From Butyrivibrio sp. FCS014 (GTDB lineage: Bacteria > Bacillota > Clostridia > Lachnospirales > Lachnospiraceae), in NCBI RefSeq assembly GCF_000526935.1, contig NZ_JAHA01000019.1:868001-932000 (forward strand): a stretch of 64,000 bases of DNA. Direction: 5' to 3'. The position numbers and the translations under genes are program-made. The notes beneath the pieces were generated by a model, which ran no database searches, had not been told where the DNA came from, and saw only the letters and a program-made list of their open reading frames with translations. Positions 8,097 through 17,182 of this stretch are shown here, piece by piece. Numbering within the stretch: the stretch's first letter is position 1; every line of letters begins with the position of its first letter.

Positions 8097-9308
8097 TTAT
8101 TCCATGGGGTTTCCTTCCTCATCAAAACAGCGCACGTAGTCGCAAAGCTCCTTAAGTCCCGCCTTTGCGATCCCCACCTTCTGGTCCGCCGCGCCGTACC
8201 CCATGATAAGGGTATCGCCCACGACCACCGCTCCGGTGGTAAATATGCAGGGGCACGGAAACTTATCCGGAAGTTCCCACTTCTGCTTAGCATAGATAAG
8301 CCTCTCTGACATGCGATGTTTGATCCTTGGAAAGTCCCCGTCCCTTTCCTCTAAAATCATGAAGGACTGGGTATAGCCGTAGTCCGGAAGGGCCTTTCCG
8401 TGGTAGGAAACAAGCCATTCTCCGCCCCCAAGATCAATAGGCGGGAAGCTGGCGCCGACCCTCTCTTCCTCCCAGTCAAACTCACTTTTAGCAAGAAGTC
8501 TGTGAACCGTGCCTTCTTTTACAAAGTCCTCAAACTCCCTGGCTGCTGCCATAAAAATGGCCGGGTTATTTACTTTTTCTCCTGTGGGAAATTCATAAGA
8601 TCGCTCCGGTCTGTGGAGCATTAGAAGACTGTTTTGTCCTTGAATGTTCATTCTCTTCGGGAAGAAGAAAACGTCTCTGTTGTCACTTAAGTTCCCGTCC
8701 GTCAGTGGACCCATATATGTAAAAGAGCTATCGTAGTCCCGCGCCTTCAACCTCTCAAGATCCACCTTGTAAAGTACCGTCACGGTGTCGTTTCTTCTGG
8801 CCAGAACCCCAATGGGATTATCAGGTTCCATCACCCAGTCCGGGAGATTGTCTCTTCTCTTATCCCCCTCCCAGTAAGCTCCCGGGGGAAAGAGCCTGCA
8901 GGCCACGGTCAGATACAGCTGACCCTCCACCGTAAAGAGCCTCGGATCTTCTATGCACCCGTTGGCATAATTTAAAACCCTCTCTCCCTTATCATTTTCC
9001 ACATACATGTCTTCCTCGTCGTAGGCAAGCCTCGGAGCCAGGGCTGGTCTGTCAAAGTCGGCGGTAAAGCTCTCTCCGAGGTCAGTGCTCACAGCGTATC
9101 CAAGGAAGATCGGATAAGGATCTGACTTCCCCTTAAGATTCTTTGAAGGCCAGGGGCCTGTGGCCCGAAACAGCATGTGAATGGTCTTTCCGTCCTTATC
9201 AAGGACAAGGGCGGGGTTAAGCACCATTGTGTCCGCCCATTCACATCCCGCCTTCGGCTCCAGCACCGGCTCTTTTGAATAGGTGATGACAGGTCTTTTC
9301 GTATTCAT
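8097..9308 (-). CDS. GH130-family glycoside phosphorylase/hydrolase, specificity unknown
   Basis: A 403-residue five-bladed beta-propeller enzyme of family GH130 by its repeated blade motifs and the catalytic-acid motif IEDPRLF in the N-terminal third. It differs from its two operon neighbours: it is longer, has a WADTMVLNPALV entry and an insertion near residues 75-115, and has YHGKALPDYGYTQ where the neighbours have HGV. It could be a beta-1,2- or other beta-mannoside phosphorylase, or a hydrolase. It sits between the mannooligosaccharide phosphorylase gene (6-base gap) and manA (7-base gap), so it acts on the same imported glycans. I am sure of the family but not of the reaction. Confidence 0.82.
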   Translation of the reverse strand: MNTKRPVITYSKEPVLEPKAGCEWADTMVLNPALVLDKDGKTIHMLFRATGPWPSKNLKGKSDPYPIFLGYAVSTDLGESFTADFDRPALAPRLAYDEEDMYVENDKGERVLNYANGCIEDPRLFTVEGQLYLTVACRLFPPGAYWEGDKRRDNLPDWVMEPDNPIGVLARRNDTVTVLYKVDLERLKARDYDSSFTYMGPLTDGNLSDNRDVFFFPKRMNIQGQNSLLMLHRPERSYEFPTGEKVNNPAIFMAAAREFEDFVKEGTVHRLLAKSEFDWEEERVGASFPPIDLGGGEWLVSYHGKALPDYGYTQSFMILEERDGDFPRIKHRMSERLIYAKQKWELPDKFPCPCIFTTGAVVVGDTLIMGYGAADQKVGIAKAGLKELCDYVRCFDEEGNPME

Positions 9309-9314
9309 AAACTG

Positions 9315-10334
9315 TCACCGCCTTCCGATTTCCCTGTCAGTTTCGGATAACTGACTGTGGCTTTTGATGTAGTCGATGATCTCATCGGTGTAGGTAAATG
9401 CCAGTCCCACGTAGCTGTCGGCAGCGCCGTAGTAGATGGCAAGCTGTCCCGTCCCGGGGTTCTGCACGGTAGCGCAGGGGAAGCATACGTTGGGCACAAA
9501 GCCTCTCTCCTCGTACCATTCCTCCGGGGTCAAAAGAAATGTCTCGCACCGGTACTTTACGATGGAGGGATTGTCGATATCCAGAATCGCTCCGCCGATG
9601 GAGTACACGTATCCGTTGCAGGTTCCGGCAACGCCGTGATAGAACAAAAGCCAGCCTTCGGAAGTCTCTATGGGAGTTGCTCCTCCGCCGATCTTAAGTG
9701 ACTCCCACCAGTTGTCATTGGCTCCCATCACATGTCTGTGCTTTCCCCAGTAGGTCATGTCCGGGCTCTCACTGATAAAGATGTCTCCGAAGGGAGTGTG
9801 GCCGCTGTCCGAGGGCCTTGAGAGCAGCATGTACTTTCCGTTTATCTTCCTCGGGAAAAGAACCGCATTCCTGTTGAAGGGTATGAAGGGATTTTCTATT
9901 CTGACGAATTTCTTAAAGTCCCTTGTCTTTGCTATTCCTATGGAAGCTCCGTAAAAATCCTGGCACCAGATGATATAGTAGTCATCCTCCACCTTTACAA
10001 GCCTCGGATCATAGGCGTACTGCGGCATGAAGGGATTGCCCTCTTCGTCAGTGAAGGGGATCTTTTCTTTGTCGATGTCCCAGTTTATTCCGTCGCTGCT
10101 TCTTCCAAGGTAAATTGCAGGGATCCCGTTTGTCTGCTCTCCCCTGAACACGCCGATAAACCCGTCCCCGTAGGGCATTACCGCGCTGTTGAAGATCCTG
10201 GCTACGCCCTCAACGGGATTTCTTCCTATAATGGGATTTGCATCATATCTCCAGATGGGCGCTCCCTTTAATTCCTTTGGTCTTTCCTGCCAGGGAACCT
10301 TAGTGGTCCCGGGTCCCAAAATCTCGTACTTCAT
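9315..10334 (-). CDS. beta-1,4-mannooligosaccharide phosphorylase (GH130)
   Basis: A 339-residue GH130 protein. The N-terminal signature RNPVEGVARIFNSAVMPYG and the acid motif YAYDPRLVKVEDDYYI match the mannooligosaccharide phosphorylase group described in Ruminococcus albus (RaMP2 type, EC 2.4.1.319). That group releases mannose 1-phosphate from beta-1,4-mannooligosaccharides. The YHGVAGTCNGYVYSIG loop carries the expected phosphate-site His and polar residues. It is cytoplasmic, with no signal peptide. It lies 4 bases after the mannosylglucose phosphorylase gene and 6 bases before the third GH130 gene. Substrate assignment rests on family resemblance. Confidence 0.85.
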   Translation of the reverse strand: MKYEILGPGTTKVPWQERPKELKGAPIWRYDANPIIGRNPVEGVARIFNSAVMPYGDGFIGVFRGEQTNGIPAIYLGRSSDGINWDIDKEKIPFTDEEGNPFMPQYAYDPRLVKVEDDYYIIWCQDFYGASIGIAKTRDFKKFVRIENPFIPFNRNAVLFPRKINGKYMLLSRPSDSGHTPFGDIFISESPDMTYWGKHRHVMGANDNWWESLKIGGGATPIETSEGWLLFYHGVAGTCNGYVYSIGGAILDIDNPSIVKYRCETFLLTPEEWYEERGFVPNVCFPCATVQNPGTGQLAIYYGAADSYVGLAFTYTDEIIDYIKSHSQLSETDREIGRR

Positions 10335-10338
10335 AAAT

Positions 10339-11511
10339 TCATCCTCTCTTTAATAGTTCAAGATTCCTGCTGATCAGCTCATCTCTCTGTCTTACACACA
10401 GAACCGACCTGCCGGGGTCTTCCGGGGTCTCAAAGCAGTAGTCAAGGAGCTTGTCCACTGTGGTTGTTGCAACATGTAATCTCGTATCCGATGACGCATA
10501 ATATATGAAAACCTCTTCTTTCTCATTGACGATGGCTCCGTTTGTGAACACCACATTGGAGACATCTCCGACTCTTTCCTCACCCCTGGGTCCCAGCAAA
10601 AGACCTGAGGGCTGCGCGATAACCTTTGATGGATCCTTAAGGTCTGTTACAAATGCATAGAGCACATATCTAAGGCCCGCTGCGGTATTCCTTACACCGT
10701 GGGCGATGTGCACCCATCCACGGGAGGTCTTTATGGGAACCGCTCCCGCGCCGTTCTTGGCCTCGGTGATGGTGTGGTACTTCCTAAGGCTCGTCATCTT
10801 TTCCTCGTCGATGACAGCCTGGGTGATATCGCTGCAAAGTCCGAACCCTATGCCGCTTCCACTGCCGGTCTCGATGAAATCATCCATAGGCCTTGTGTAG
10901 AAGGCGTACTTGCCGTCCACAAATTCGGGATGAAGAACCACGTTTCTCTGCTGGGGACTTCTAAGTGTCACCAGGTTCGGAAGCCTCTCCCACTTCACCA
11001 GGTCTTTGGTCCTTACTATTCCCGCGGAGGCCACAGCCGCAGACAGATCGCTGACTGAGGTGTCCTTGCTCTCGGAGCAGAAAACTCCGTAGATGTAGCC
11101 GTCCTCATGCTGCGTGAGCCTCATGTCGTAGACATTGGTCTCCTCCTTGCAGGTATCCTCCAGAAGCACCGGGTGATCCATGAACCTGAAGCCGTCTATA
11201 CCGTTATCACTCTGCGCCACTCCGAAGAAGGACTTCCTGTCGTTCCCCTCGATCCTGGCCACCAGGTAGTACTTTCCGTTAAGGTAGAGCGCGCCGGAAT
11301 TCATCACCGCGTTCACTCCAAGTCTCTCCATAAAGTATGGGTTCGTATCCTTATCAAGGTCATATCTCCAGGTCAGCGGGATGTGCTCCCTTGTAAGGAC
11401 CGGGTACTTATATCTCTCGTACAGTCCGTTGTAGAAAGGCGCCGCCTCATTTTTCCTATTTAGGATCTTTTCCTGTTTCTCAAGCTCCTCGTAATACTTT
11501 TCGTGAATCAT
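10339..11511 (-). CDS. 4-O-beta-D-mannosyl-D-glucose phosphorylase (GH130)
   Basis: A 390-residue GH130 subfamily 1 protein. It has the long N-terminal helix and the block [35 protein letters not shown] and the acid motif [14 protein letters not shown], typical of mannosylglucose phosphorylase (EC 2.4.1.281). It converts mannosyl-glucose plus phosphate to mannose 1-phosphate and glucose in the cytoplasm. Its 5' end overlaps the cellobiose 2-epimerase gene by 32 bases. That enzyme makes its substrate, so the overlap suggests coupled production of consecutive pathway enzymes. Confidence 0.9.
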   Translation of the reverse strand: MIHEKYYEELEKQEKILNRKNEAAPFYNGLYERYKYPVLTREHIPLTWRYDLDKDTNPYFMERLGVNAVMNSGALYLNGKYYLVARIEGNDRKSFFGVAQSDNGIDGFRFMDHPVLLEDTCKEETNVYDMRLTQHEDGYIYGVFCSESKDTSVSDLSAAVASAGIVRTKDLVKWERLPNLVTLRSPQQRNVVLHPEFVDGKYAFYTRPMDDFIETGSGSGIGFGLCSDITQAVIDEEKMTSLRKYHTITEAKNGAGAVPIKTSRGWVHIAHGVRNTAAGLRYVLYAFVTDLKDPSKVIAQPSGLLLGPRGEERVGDVSNVVFTNGAIVNEKEEVFIYYASSDTRLHVATTTVDKLLDYCFETPEDPGRSVLCVRQRDELISRNLELLKRG

Positions 11512-12703
11512 CCGCCTCTCCTTCTTTAAGTCTGTTCATTATTTCAAAACACATTCTTCCGTTGTGGTAGGGACATTTCCAGGGTTCCACGATGGGTCTT
11601 TTCCCGGGGGCTCCGTCCTCTGAAGCTTGCCAGAACCACTCCCCGCCGTTTCGCTTGTCGATGATAAATTCCCCGGTGTATTCCCAGATATCGGATACTG
11701 CCTTTAGGTATCGCGCCTGGCCGGTCTTTCTGTAGGCATTTGCAAAGCCCACCATGGCCTCGGACTGTACCCACCAGATCCTTGTTCTGTCCTGCTTTCC
11801 GTCCTCGCACTCGTTTATAAAAGAGCCGTCTTGGAGTGCCCTCTCAAAAGTGCTTTCAGCAAGTTCGCCTGTCATCCGCTTGATGTTTGCCGCTGCCTCT
11901 TTTTCCAGGAATGCATCCCCAAGGGTATCCGCAGCAAGATCGATCAGCCATGAGGCCTCGATATCATGGCCGTAACTCTGAAGGTCGATAAGGCTTTCGT
12001 AATCCCGGTCAAAAAATACATCAAGGCGCTTTTTGTCAGGGTTATAGATCTTCGTTCTGATGACCCCAAGAAGCTGCGCCAGCTTTATGCCGATGAGTTT
12101 TTTCACCGAAAGGTCGTCCGTTACGTCAAACAAGAGGGTGTAGGCCTCAAGAACGTGCAGCGCCGTATTCATGGTGCGCTCGGCAATTACCCCGTTCTCG
12201 GAAAGCTTGTCGTTGGGAAGGGGATTGAAGTCCTCATCAAAGGCCTCAAGGTATCCGTCCCTGTCCCGGCACTTGTCCTCTATAAGGCAAAAGAGCTTCT
12301 GAGCCGTGATAAGGGCCGTTTTGTTTCCCGAAGCTCTGTAGTATTCGGAAAGAGCATATATCGCAAAGGCCTGATTGTAGGTGTGTCTGGTACTGTCCAG
12401 GACCTTTCCGTCGTAGGTAACGGACCAGCAGATTCCGCCCTTTTCCTCATCCAAAAGCTTTTCTTCAAGAAACCTGTAGGCATGATCTGCTTCCCGAAGA
12501 AGCGATATATCTTTTAACTCATTAAATGCTCTGGAAAAGAACCAGAGAATGCGGCTGTTTAATATGGCACCCTTTTCGGCCTTTTTATCCACCGTAAGAT
12601 CAAAGTCCACAAGGCCGTAGTATCCGCCGTATTCCTCATCCCGAAGGCTCTTCCAGAAGGGAATGATATGCTTTGTCAGTTCTTTATTTATTTCCTGTAA
12701 CAT
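11480..12703 (-). CDS. cellobiose 2-epimerase
   Basis: A 407-residue (alpha/alpha)6-barrel protein of the N-acylglucosamine 2-epimerase superfamily, the usual length for cellobiose 2-epimerase (EC 5.1.3.11). Visible signatures are [17 protein letters not shown] in the first half, [12 protein letters not shown] with the catalytic-type His, and [10 protein letters not shown] at the end. It epimerises the reducing-end residue of beta-1,4-disaccharides, here probably mannobiose to mannosyl-glucose. It follows the permease gene by 23 bases and overlaps the mannosylglucose phosphorylase gene. That pairing is the known epimerase-phosphorylase mannan route. Confidence 0.92.
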   Translation of the reverse strand: MLQEINKELTKHIIPFWKSLRDEEYGGYYGLVDFDLTVDKKAEKGAILNSRILWFFSRAFNELKDISLLREADHAYRFLEEKLLDEEKGGICWSVTYDGKVLDSTRHTYNQAFAIYALSEYYRASGNKTALITAQKLFCLIEDKCRDRDGYLEAFDEDFNPLPNDKLSENGVIAERTMNTALHVLEAYTLLFDVTDDLSVKKLIGIKLAQLLGVIRTKIYNPDKKRLDVFFDRDYESLIDLQSYGHDIEASWLIDLAADTLGDAFLEKEAAANIKRMTGELAESTFERALQDGSFINECEDGKQDRTRIWWVQSEAMVGFANAYRKTGQARYLKAVSDIWEYTGEFIIDKRNGGEWFWQASEDGAPGKRPIVEPWKCPYHNGRMCFEIMNRLKEGEADDSRKVLRGA

Positions 12704-12726
12704 CGTAAAACCTCAAAACTTTAAAA

Positions 12727-13560
12727 TTATCCTTTCACCGCGCCCTGGGTGATGCCGCTGTAGATCTGCTTCTGACTGAAGATAAATACCAAAAATGCAG
12801 GAAGTATGGATATCAGCACGCCTGCGCAGATCAGATTGTACTGGCTGCCCATAGGGCCCACGAAGGTGTAGAGGGAGGTGGACATGGTGCGGATCTCTTT
12901 ATCCATAAGGTAGAGGTTCGCACAGTAGTACTCGTTGTACACCGAGACGCCCTTTAATATGCAGGCAGTCACAACGGCAGGTTTTAAGAGGGGAAGGATT
13001 ATCTTCCAGTAAACGGTCCAGTATGAAGCCCCGTCTATGATGGCCGATTCGTCCACGGAGGAGGAGATGTTTTCCATAAACTGAATGAAGATGTATATGG
13101 AGATAACATCCGTTCCGCACATCATGATGATGTAGCCGTAGAGATGGTTTACAAAGCCCAGAACCGTCATGATCTTGTAGACCGTAACCTGCATGGCGAT
13201 GGATGGAAGGAGGGATGCAAACAGGAACAGGTTCCTGATGATCCCGTTTCCGAAGAACTCAAAACGGTTCAGCACATACGCCAGCTGGGTTCCAACTATT
13301 ACCGATACCAGAAGCACAACCACCATGACGATCAGGGAATTGAGAAATGCTCTTCCCATGTTGGCTGTTTTAAAAGCCTTCACAAAGTTCTCGAAGTACA
13401 GCCAGTTAGAGGGGGGTGTTATCACGCTGGTGGTCTGGTATTCGTCTGCCGTCTTAAAGGCCGTGAAGATGCAGGATACCACCGGTACAACTGCAGCAAA
13501 GGAAAAGAATACAAGTACCAGATATTTAATTGTTGTGGTGAGTATCTTACTTATCTTCAT
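12727..13560 (-). CDS. sugar ABC transporter permease (MalG type)
   Basis: A 277-residue inner-membrane permease with six hydrophobic segments and the EAA loop DGASYWTVYWKIILPLLKP in the C-terminal half. The family-typical ending QKQIYSGITQGAVKG is present. Its start overlaps the stop of the partner permease by four bases (ATGA). No ATPase gene lies in the operon, so a shared MsmK/MalK-type ATPase encoded elsewhere is presumed, as is common for Firmicutes CUT1 importers. Confidence 0.94.
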   Translation of the reverse strand: MKISKILTTTIKYLVLVFFSFAAVVPVVSCIFTAFKTADEYQTTSVITPPSNWLYFENFVKAFKTANMGRAFLNSLIVMVVVLLVSVIVGTQLAYVLNRFEFFGNGIIRNLFLFASLLPSIAMQVTVYKIMTVLGFVNHLYGYIIMMCGTDVISIYIFIQFMENISSSVDESAIIDGASYWTVYWKIILPLLKPAVVTACILKGVSVYNEYYCANLYLMDKEIRTMSTSLYTFVGPMGSQYNLICAGVLISILPAFLVFIFSQKQIYSGITQGAVKG

Positions 13561-14456
13561 GTGTCAGCCTCTCTGAAAACATATTTAAAGAACAGCTTCT
13601 GAAGTATAGTCACTATGAAAATGATCACCAGAAGCACCACGGCCATTGCGCTGGCCAGTCCCACCTTCTGTGTAACGTGGGCTATCTCATTCATTATTAC
13701 AAAGTAGGTTCCGGTTCCGTTGGCACCTCCCGTGATAACGAAGGGCGGCTCGAAAGCACTTAAGGATCCGGTTATGGAAAGGATCACGTTCAGTGTGACA
13801 ATGGTCTTTATACCCGGAAGTATGATGTGGAAGAACTGCTGGAAGCGGTTGGCACCGTCCAGGGCGGCTGCCTCGTAAAGCTCTGCATCCACCGACATGA
13901 TGGCTCCGATAAACAGCACCATGTTCTGGCCGAAATACCTCCACACCGAGGTGGCAACCAAAGACCAGTTGTTAACCTTCTGGTCCTTGAGCCAGTAGGG
14001 AAGGGAATCTACGTCTATTCCCACGATCCCGAGAATTGAATCCAGCACAAATCCTCTCGTGTAAAAGAACTTGAAGATAAAGCCGATGGCAATTCCGCTT
14101 ATAAGGTAGGGGAAGAACATCATTCCTTTAAAGACATTTCCGCCCTTGGCCCCGAAGCTTAGGATGGTCGCCAGGAAAAGAGCCAGCGCCAACTGGAACA
14201 GAGCTCCTGCGCAGTAGTAGAAACTCAGCTTCAGTGCCTTGAAGCAGTCATCCCTGGTGAACACATCGATATAGTTCCTAAGTCCCACGAAGACTCTTTT
14301 GTCCGGGGGCGTAAGATATTTCATTTTGTAAAAGCTGAACTGTACCATCTGCGCAAAGGGCAGGTAGGTAAAGATCACAAGAAGAAGTAATGGGACAGTG
14401 ATAAAGCTGAGTATTATGACAGCCTGTTGTCCCTTTCTACTTTTTAGCCATTTCAT
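13557..14456 (-). CDS. sugar ABC transporter permease (MalF/UgpA type)
   Basis: A 299-residue permease with about six membrane segments and the EAA loop ALDGANRFQQFFHIILPGI. It pairs with the downstream MalG-type permease, whose start overlaps its stop. It is separated from the solute-binding-protein gene by an 88-base gap with a stem-loop. From the operon content the imported sugar is probably beta-mannobiose or longer mannooligosaccharides. Confidence 0.93.
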   Translation of the reverse strand: MKWLKSRKGQQAVIILSFITVPLLLLVIFTYLPFAQMVQFSFYKMKYLTPPDKRVFVGLRNYIDVFTRDDCFKALKLSFYYCAGALFQLALALFLATILSFGAKGGNVFKGMMFFPYLISGIAIGFIFKFFYTRGFVLDSILGIVGIDVDSLPYWLKDQKVNNWSLVATSVWRYFGQNMVLFIGAIMSVDAELYEAAALDGANRFQQFFHIILPGIKTIVTLNVILSITGSLSAFEPPFVITGGANGTGTYFVIMNEIAHVTQKVGLASAMAVVLLVIIFIVTILQKLFFKYVFREADT

Positions 14457-14477
14457 TGTCCCATCCTCCTTGGTTTC

Positions 14478-14513
14478 GACCTAAGGGTGCCGCTTGCGGC
14501 GGATTCCTTAGGT
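14478..14513 (-). terminator. intercistronic stem-loop between binding protein and permeases
   Basis: GACCTAAGG (14478-14486) pairs with CCTTAGGTC (14505-14513), and a second inner hairpin sits in the loop (GCCGC/GCGGC). There is no clear T-run, so it is more likely an mRNA stabiliser or partial attenuator than a full terminator. Such a structure would keep binding-protein levels above permease levels. Confidence 0.5.
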
Positions 14514-14544
14514 CAGACATTTCCGTTAATATGTACCGGCACGA

Positions 14545-16014
14545 TCACTCATTGACAGTAACGCCGAGTACATCCTGAGCTTCTGTCCACTTCTCGTTCC
14601 ACTCGTTCATGATGTCGTCGAACTCCATGTCGCCCATGGAAGCGTGCTCTATGATGAGCTGGATCCTTCTGTCGCCGCCGGCTCTGTAGTTGAGCTCTGA
14701 CTCTGCATTGAGTTCGTTGAGAAGATCCTCCTCACCCTCTTTTGCAGGTGTTTCCTGAAGGAATGTTACGTTGTCAAAAGCGAGCTTGGTCTCGGTGCTT
14801 CCGGCCTGAATGGGAAGTCCGTCCTCGTTGTAAACAAAGCCTGACTGCTCAGTCATCCACTTAACGAAGATGATGCCTGCCTGCTTCTCGTCATCGGAAG
14901 CGTTCTTGTTGATACCGTAGCAATAGTCGGGACCTGCCAGAGCGTACTGCTTGCCGTCAACTGTTACAGGGAAAGGCATGTATCCGATATCTGCAGCGTT
15001 GGGGCCTGCTGCCTCCATCTGAGGATAAGCCCATGATCCAAGTACCATGCATCCGATCTCGCCTCTGTTGATCATGCCCTTGCAGCCTTCCCAGTCGGTT
15101 GTTGAGTAGTCATCCTCTGTAAGACCCATTGCAACAGCATCATAGAGGATCTTGTAAACCGCATAGGGATGTGTTGAATCGCCGTAATCTCTGAAGGGAT
15201 CCTTCTCATGAAGAAGTGTTCCGTTGGTGAAGCCTGCATCGCCTGTTGCGCTGATGCCGGTGTAGTCATCCCAGCTTCCCATTGTCCAGCCTGCAGCATA
15301 GTTGGTGTAAAGAGGGATTATGCTGCTGTCATGCTCTTTGATCTTCTTGAGGGCGTCGATGAACTGTTCGGGAGTCTTGGGAAGCTCTGTTACGCCTGCC
15401 TCCTCAAATACTCTCTTGTTGTAAACGATACCCTGAGCTGTGGCTGTTGAAGGTACTCCGTAAACCTCGCCCTTGTACTCCCAGTGATCTGCGTAGTTGA
15501 TCTGACCGTTCATTACGTCCAGGCTTCCGTAGGACTCGAAGTAGGAAGAAAGATCTGCCTTATCGATTGAGGGGATCAGGATAACTGTCTCGTAATCTCC
15601 TGACTGAAGGTGAGTCTTTGCATCCTCGGCGTAGTTTGTATCTGTGATAACGTTCACTGTGATACCGGGATATACCTCATTGAAAGCGGCCATGTACTCT
15701 TTCCAGTTAACTCCGCCGTAATCATCGGAATCAAGATCTGTTCTGTTGCTGAAAAATGAGATCTCTGTTGTAAGATCTGTGAAGTCCTCCCCAAGGACAA
15801 GATCAGCGTAAGATTTGATACCATCCGCTTCGCCGGCGTCATCGGCTGCTGCAGCTGTGTCAGCTGCAGGTGCACTCTCTTCTGCAATCTGTACGTCTGA
15901 CTCCGCGCTCTCCTGTGCTCCGGTTTCTGCTGCTGTGCTTCCACATGCTGCAGTTCCTGCTGCCAGAGCCATCATAAGTGTTACTGCTAATGCTCTTTTC
16001 AATTTCATTTTCAT
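14545..16014 (-). CDS. sugar-binding lipoprotein of ABC transporter (family 1)
   Basis: A 489-residue extracellular solute-binding protein. It has a lipoprotein signal (MKMKLKRALAVTLMMALA then AACGS, lipid Cys at about 24), an Ala/Glu/Asp-rich linker of about 45 residues, then a SBP_bac_1 domain with the VPSTATAQGIVYNKRVFEEAG motif. It is anchored outside the cell and delivers sugar to the two downstream permeases. It is the first gene of the mannoside operon, and its promoter region lies in the 245-base gap shared with the divergent AraC-type gene. It is longer than most members because of the linker and a C-terminal extension. Confidence 0.93.
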   Translation of the reverse strand: MKMKLKRALAVTLMMALAAGTAACGSTAAETGAQESAESDVQIAEESAPAADTAAAADDAGEADGIKSYADLVLGEDFTDLTTEISFFSNRTDLDSDDYGGVNWKEYMAAFNEVYPGITVNVITDTNYAEDAKTHLQSGDYETVILIPSIDKADLSSYFESYGSLDVMNGQINYADHWEYKGEVYGVPSTATAQGIVYNKRVFEEAGVTELPKTPEQFIDALKKIKEHDSSIIPLYTNYAAGWTMGSWDDYTGISATGDAGFTNGTLLHEKDPFRDYGDSTHPYAVYKILYDAVAMGLTEDDYSTTDWEGCKGMINRGEIGCMVLGSWAYPQMEAAGPNAADIGYMPFPVTVDGKQYALAGPDYCYGINKNASDDEKQAGIIFVKWMTEQSGFVYNEDGLPIQAGSTETKLAFDNVTFLQETPAKEGEEDLLNELNAESELNYRAGGDRRIQLIIEHASMGDMEFDDIMNEWNEKWTEAQDVLGVTVNE

Positions 16015-16166
16015 CCTCCTTTTACGAGCTGCGTTTCATTTACTAAATGCAGAATACAGTATTTAGCTTTTTTAATCATCCATCATTCTTGCGTTTTATA
16101 ACTCATTCTTGTCTTTGTGGTTATTTTCTTGTCTCAAAACATCATTTAGGCATCTATTTACTCTTT

Positions 16167-16199
16167 TTTACCTAAGTAAACTTAAACGTTTTAGGTAAA
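16167..16199. promoter_or_regulatory. operator-like inverted repeat in the mannoside divergent promoter region
   Basis: TTTACCTAA (16167-16175) is repeated inverted as TTAGGTAAA (16191-16199). Between and partly within the arms lies AAACGTTT (16184-16191), a palindrome with the central CG typical of LacI-family sites. The stretch is 60-90 bases upstream of the araC-type start and about 155-185 from the binding-protein start. Candidate binders are the AraC and LacI proteins encoded next to it. I see no clear sigma-A promoter in the rest of the 245-base gap. Confidence 0.45.
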
Positions 16200-16259
16200 T
16201 CATCATTGCTATTTTACTGCATTTTCATTATAATGATCCCATAAACAGGAGCAGTTATC

Positions 16260-17168
16260 ATGGCAGAGGCAATAAGGAACAACCTTGAAGAACTGAATAG
16301 CATTTTCCGTTTTCACAGGCTCTTCGAGAGCGGAACCTCCTTCACCGACGTTCTGGATATCAAGAGGTTCATGGCGGTCCCCGAAGACTCTTTTGACCCG
16401 CTTCTTCTAAGCGCGGTGTTCGGAGGAGCCATCACCTACGGAATTCCCACCACCTTTGAATGTATCAATAATCCGTATTACTTATTATTATATATCGAAA
16501 AGGGTGATGTTCTTATCAAATCGGAAGAGAGTATGCTCCTGAAGGAGAAGAGCATGGCACTGTTTAAGCCTGGGGTCAATTTCAGGTTCGACACCAGAAG
16601 CACTCCCTGCTTTTTCCATCTCTTTTTACTGACAGGGGAACCCTTAAGGCTCTACATACAAAAGCCCATGGAGGTCATCGAGCTTAAGGAGCGCCACGCC
16701 AACGCCCAGCTCTCCTACCTGCAAAGACTTATGCTGCGGCAGGGCGCCGATTCCGGGATCCTTCGCTCGAGGCTTCTTACGGATATACTGACCGAGGCGT
16801 ATCTCGCGGTGGCAGACACCAAGGTACCATCAGCAACTCCGGGCATTCCCGCTCACATCCAGGACATGAAGGCGATCCTGGATACGGAGTACAACAGTTT
16901 CCTTACACTGGATAATCTTGAGGAGAGGCTCTTTGTCAGCAAGTACAGATTGTGCCGGCAGTTCAAGAATTATTACGGCCACTCTCCCTTGCAGTATCTG
17001 AACAATCTGAGGATAGAACAGGCCAAGACTCTGCTGGAGCAGACAGACATAAGCGTAAATGCGGTGGGCTGCGATGTGGGGATCCCCAACACCAGTCACT
17101 TCATAAAGCTATTTAAGAGGGAGACCACTTTAACTCCCGCCGAATACAGAAAAAAGAAAAGCTCTTAG
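16260..17168 (+). CDS. AraC-family transcriptional regulator
   Basis: A 302-residue regulator. The N-terminal half (residues 1-180) is a probable sugar-sensing cupin-like domain. The C-terminal 100 residues carry two helix-turn-helix motifs, the first in LEERLFVSKYRLCRQFKNYYG and the second in VNAVGCDVGIPNTSHFIKLFK. It is divergent from the mannoside operon and is probably its activator. The start ATG follows AGGAGCAGTTATC. Its last codons form one arm of a terminator hairpin shared with the convergent LacI gene, two bases away. Confidence 0.92.
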   Translation: MAEAIRNNLEELNSIFRFHRLFESGTSFTDVLDIKRFMAVPEDSFDPLLLSAVFGGAITYGIPTTFECINNPYYLLLYIEKGDVLIKSEESMLLKEKSMALFKPGVNFRFDTRSTPCFFHLFLLTGEPLRLYIQKPMEVIELKERHANAQLSYLQRLMLRQGADSGILRSRLLTDILTEAYLAVADTKVPSATPGIPAHIQDMKAILDTEYNSFLTLDNLEERLFVSKYRLCRQFKNYYGHSPLQYLNNLRIEQAKTLLEQTDISVNAVGCDVGIPNTSHFIKLFKRETTLTPAEYRKKKSS

Positions 17169-17182
17169 CATCAGCTAAGAGC
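17161..17182. terminator. bidirectional terminator overlapping both stop codons
   Basis: GCTCTTAGC and GCTAAGAGC form a perfect 9-bp stem with an ATCA loop. On the minus strand it is followed by TTTTCTTTTTTC, which lies inside the AraC coding region (its Lys-rich tail). On the plus strand only CCTTTA follows. It spans the stops of two convergent genes spaced two bases apart. Confidence 0.75.

Noticed and set aside
8090..8293. 68-residue N-terminal extension of mannose-6-phosphate isomerase
   Set aside because: It overlaps the end of the GH130 gene and has an Arg/Trp/Ser-rich composition typical of out-of-frame translation.
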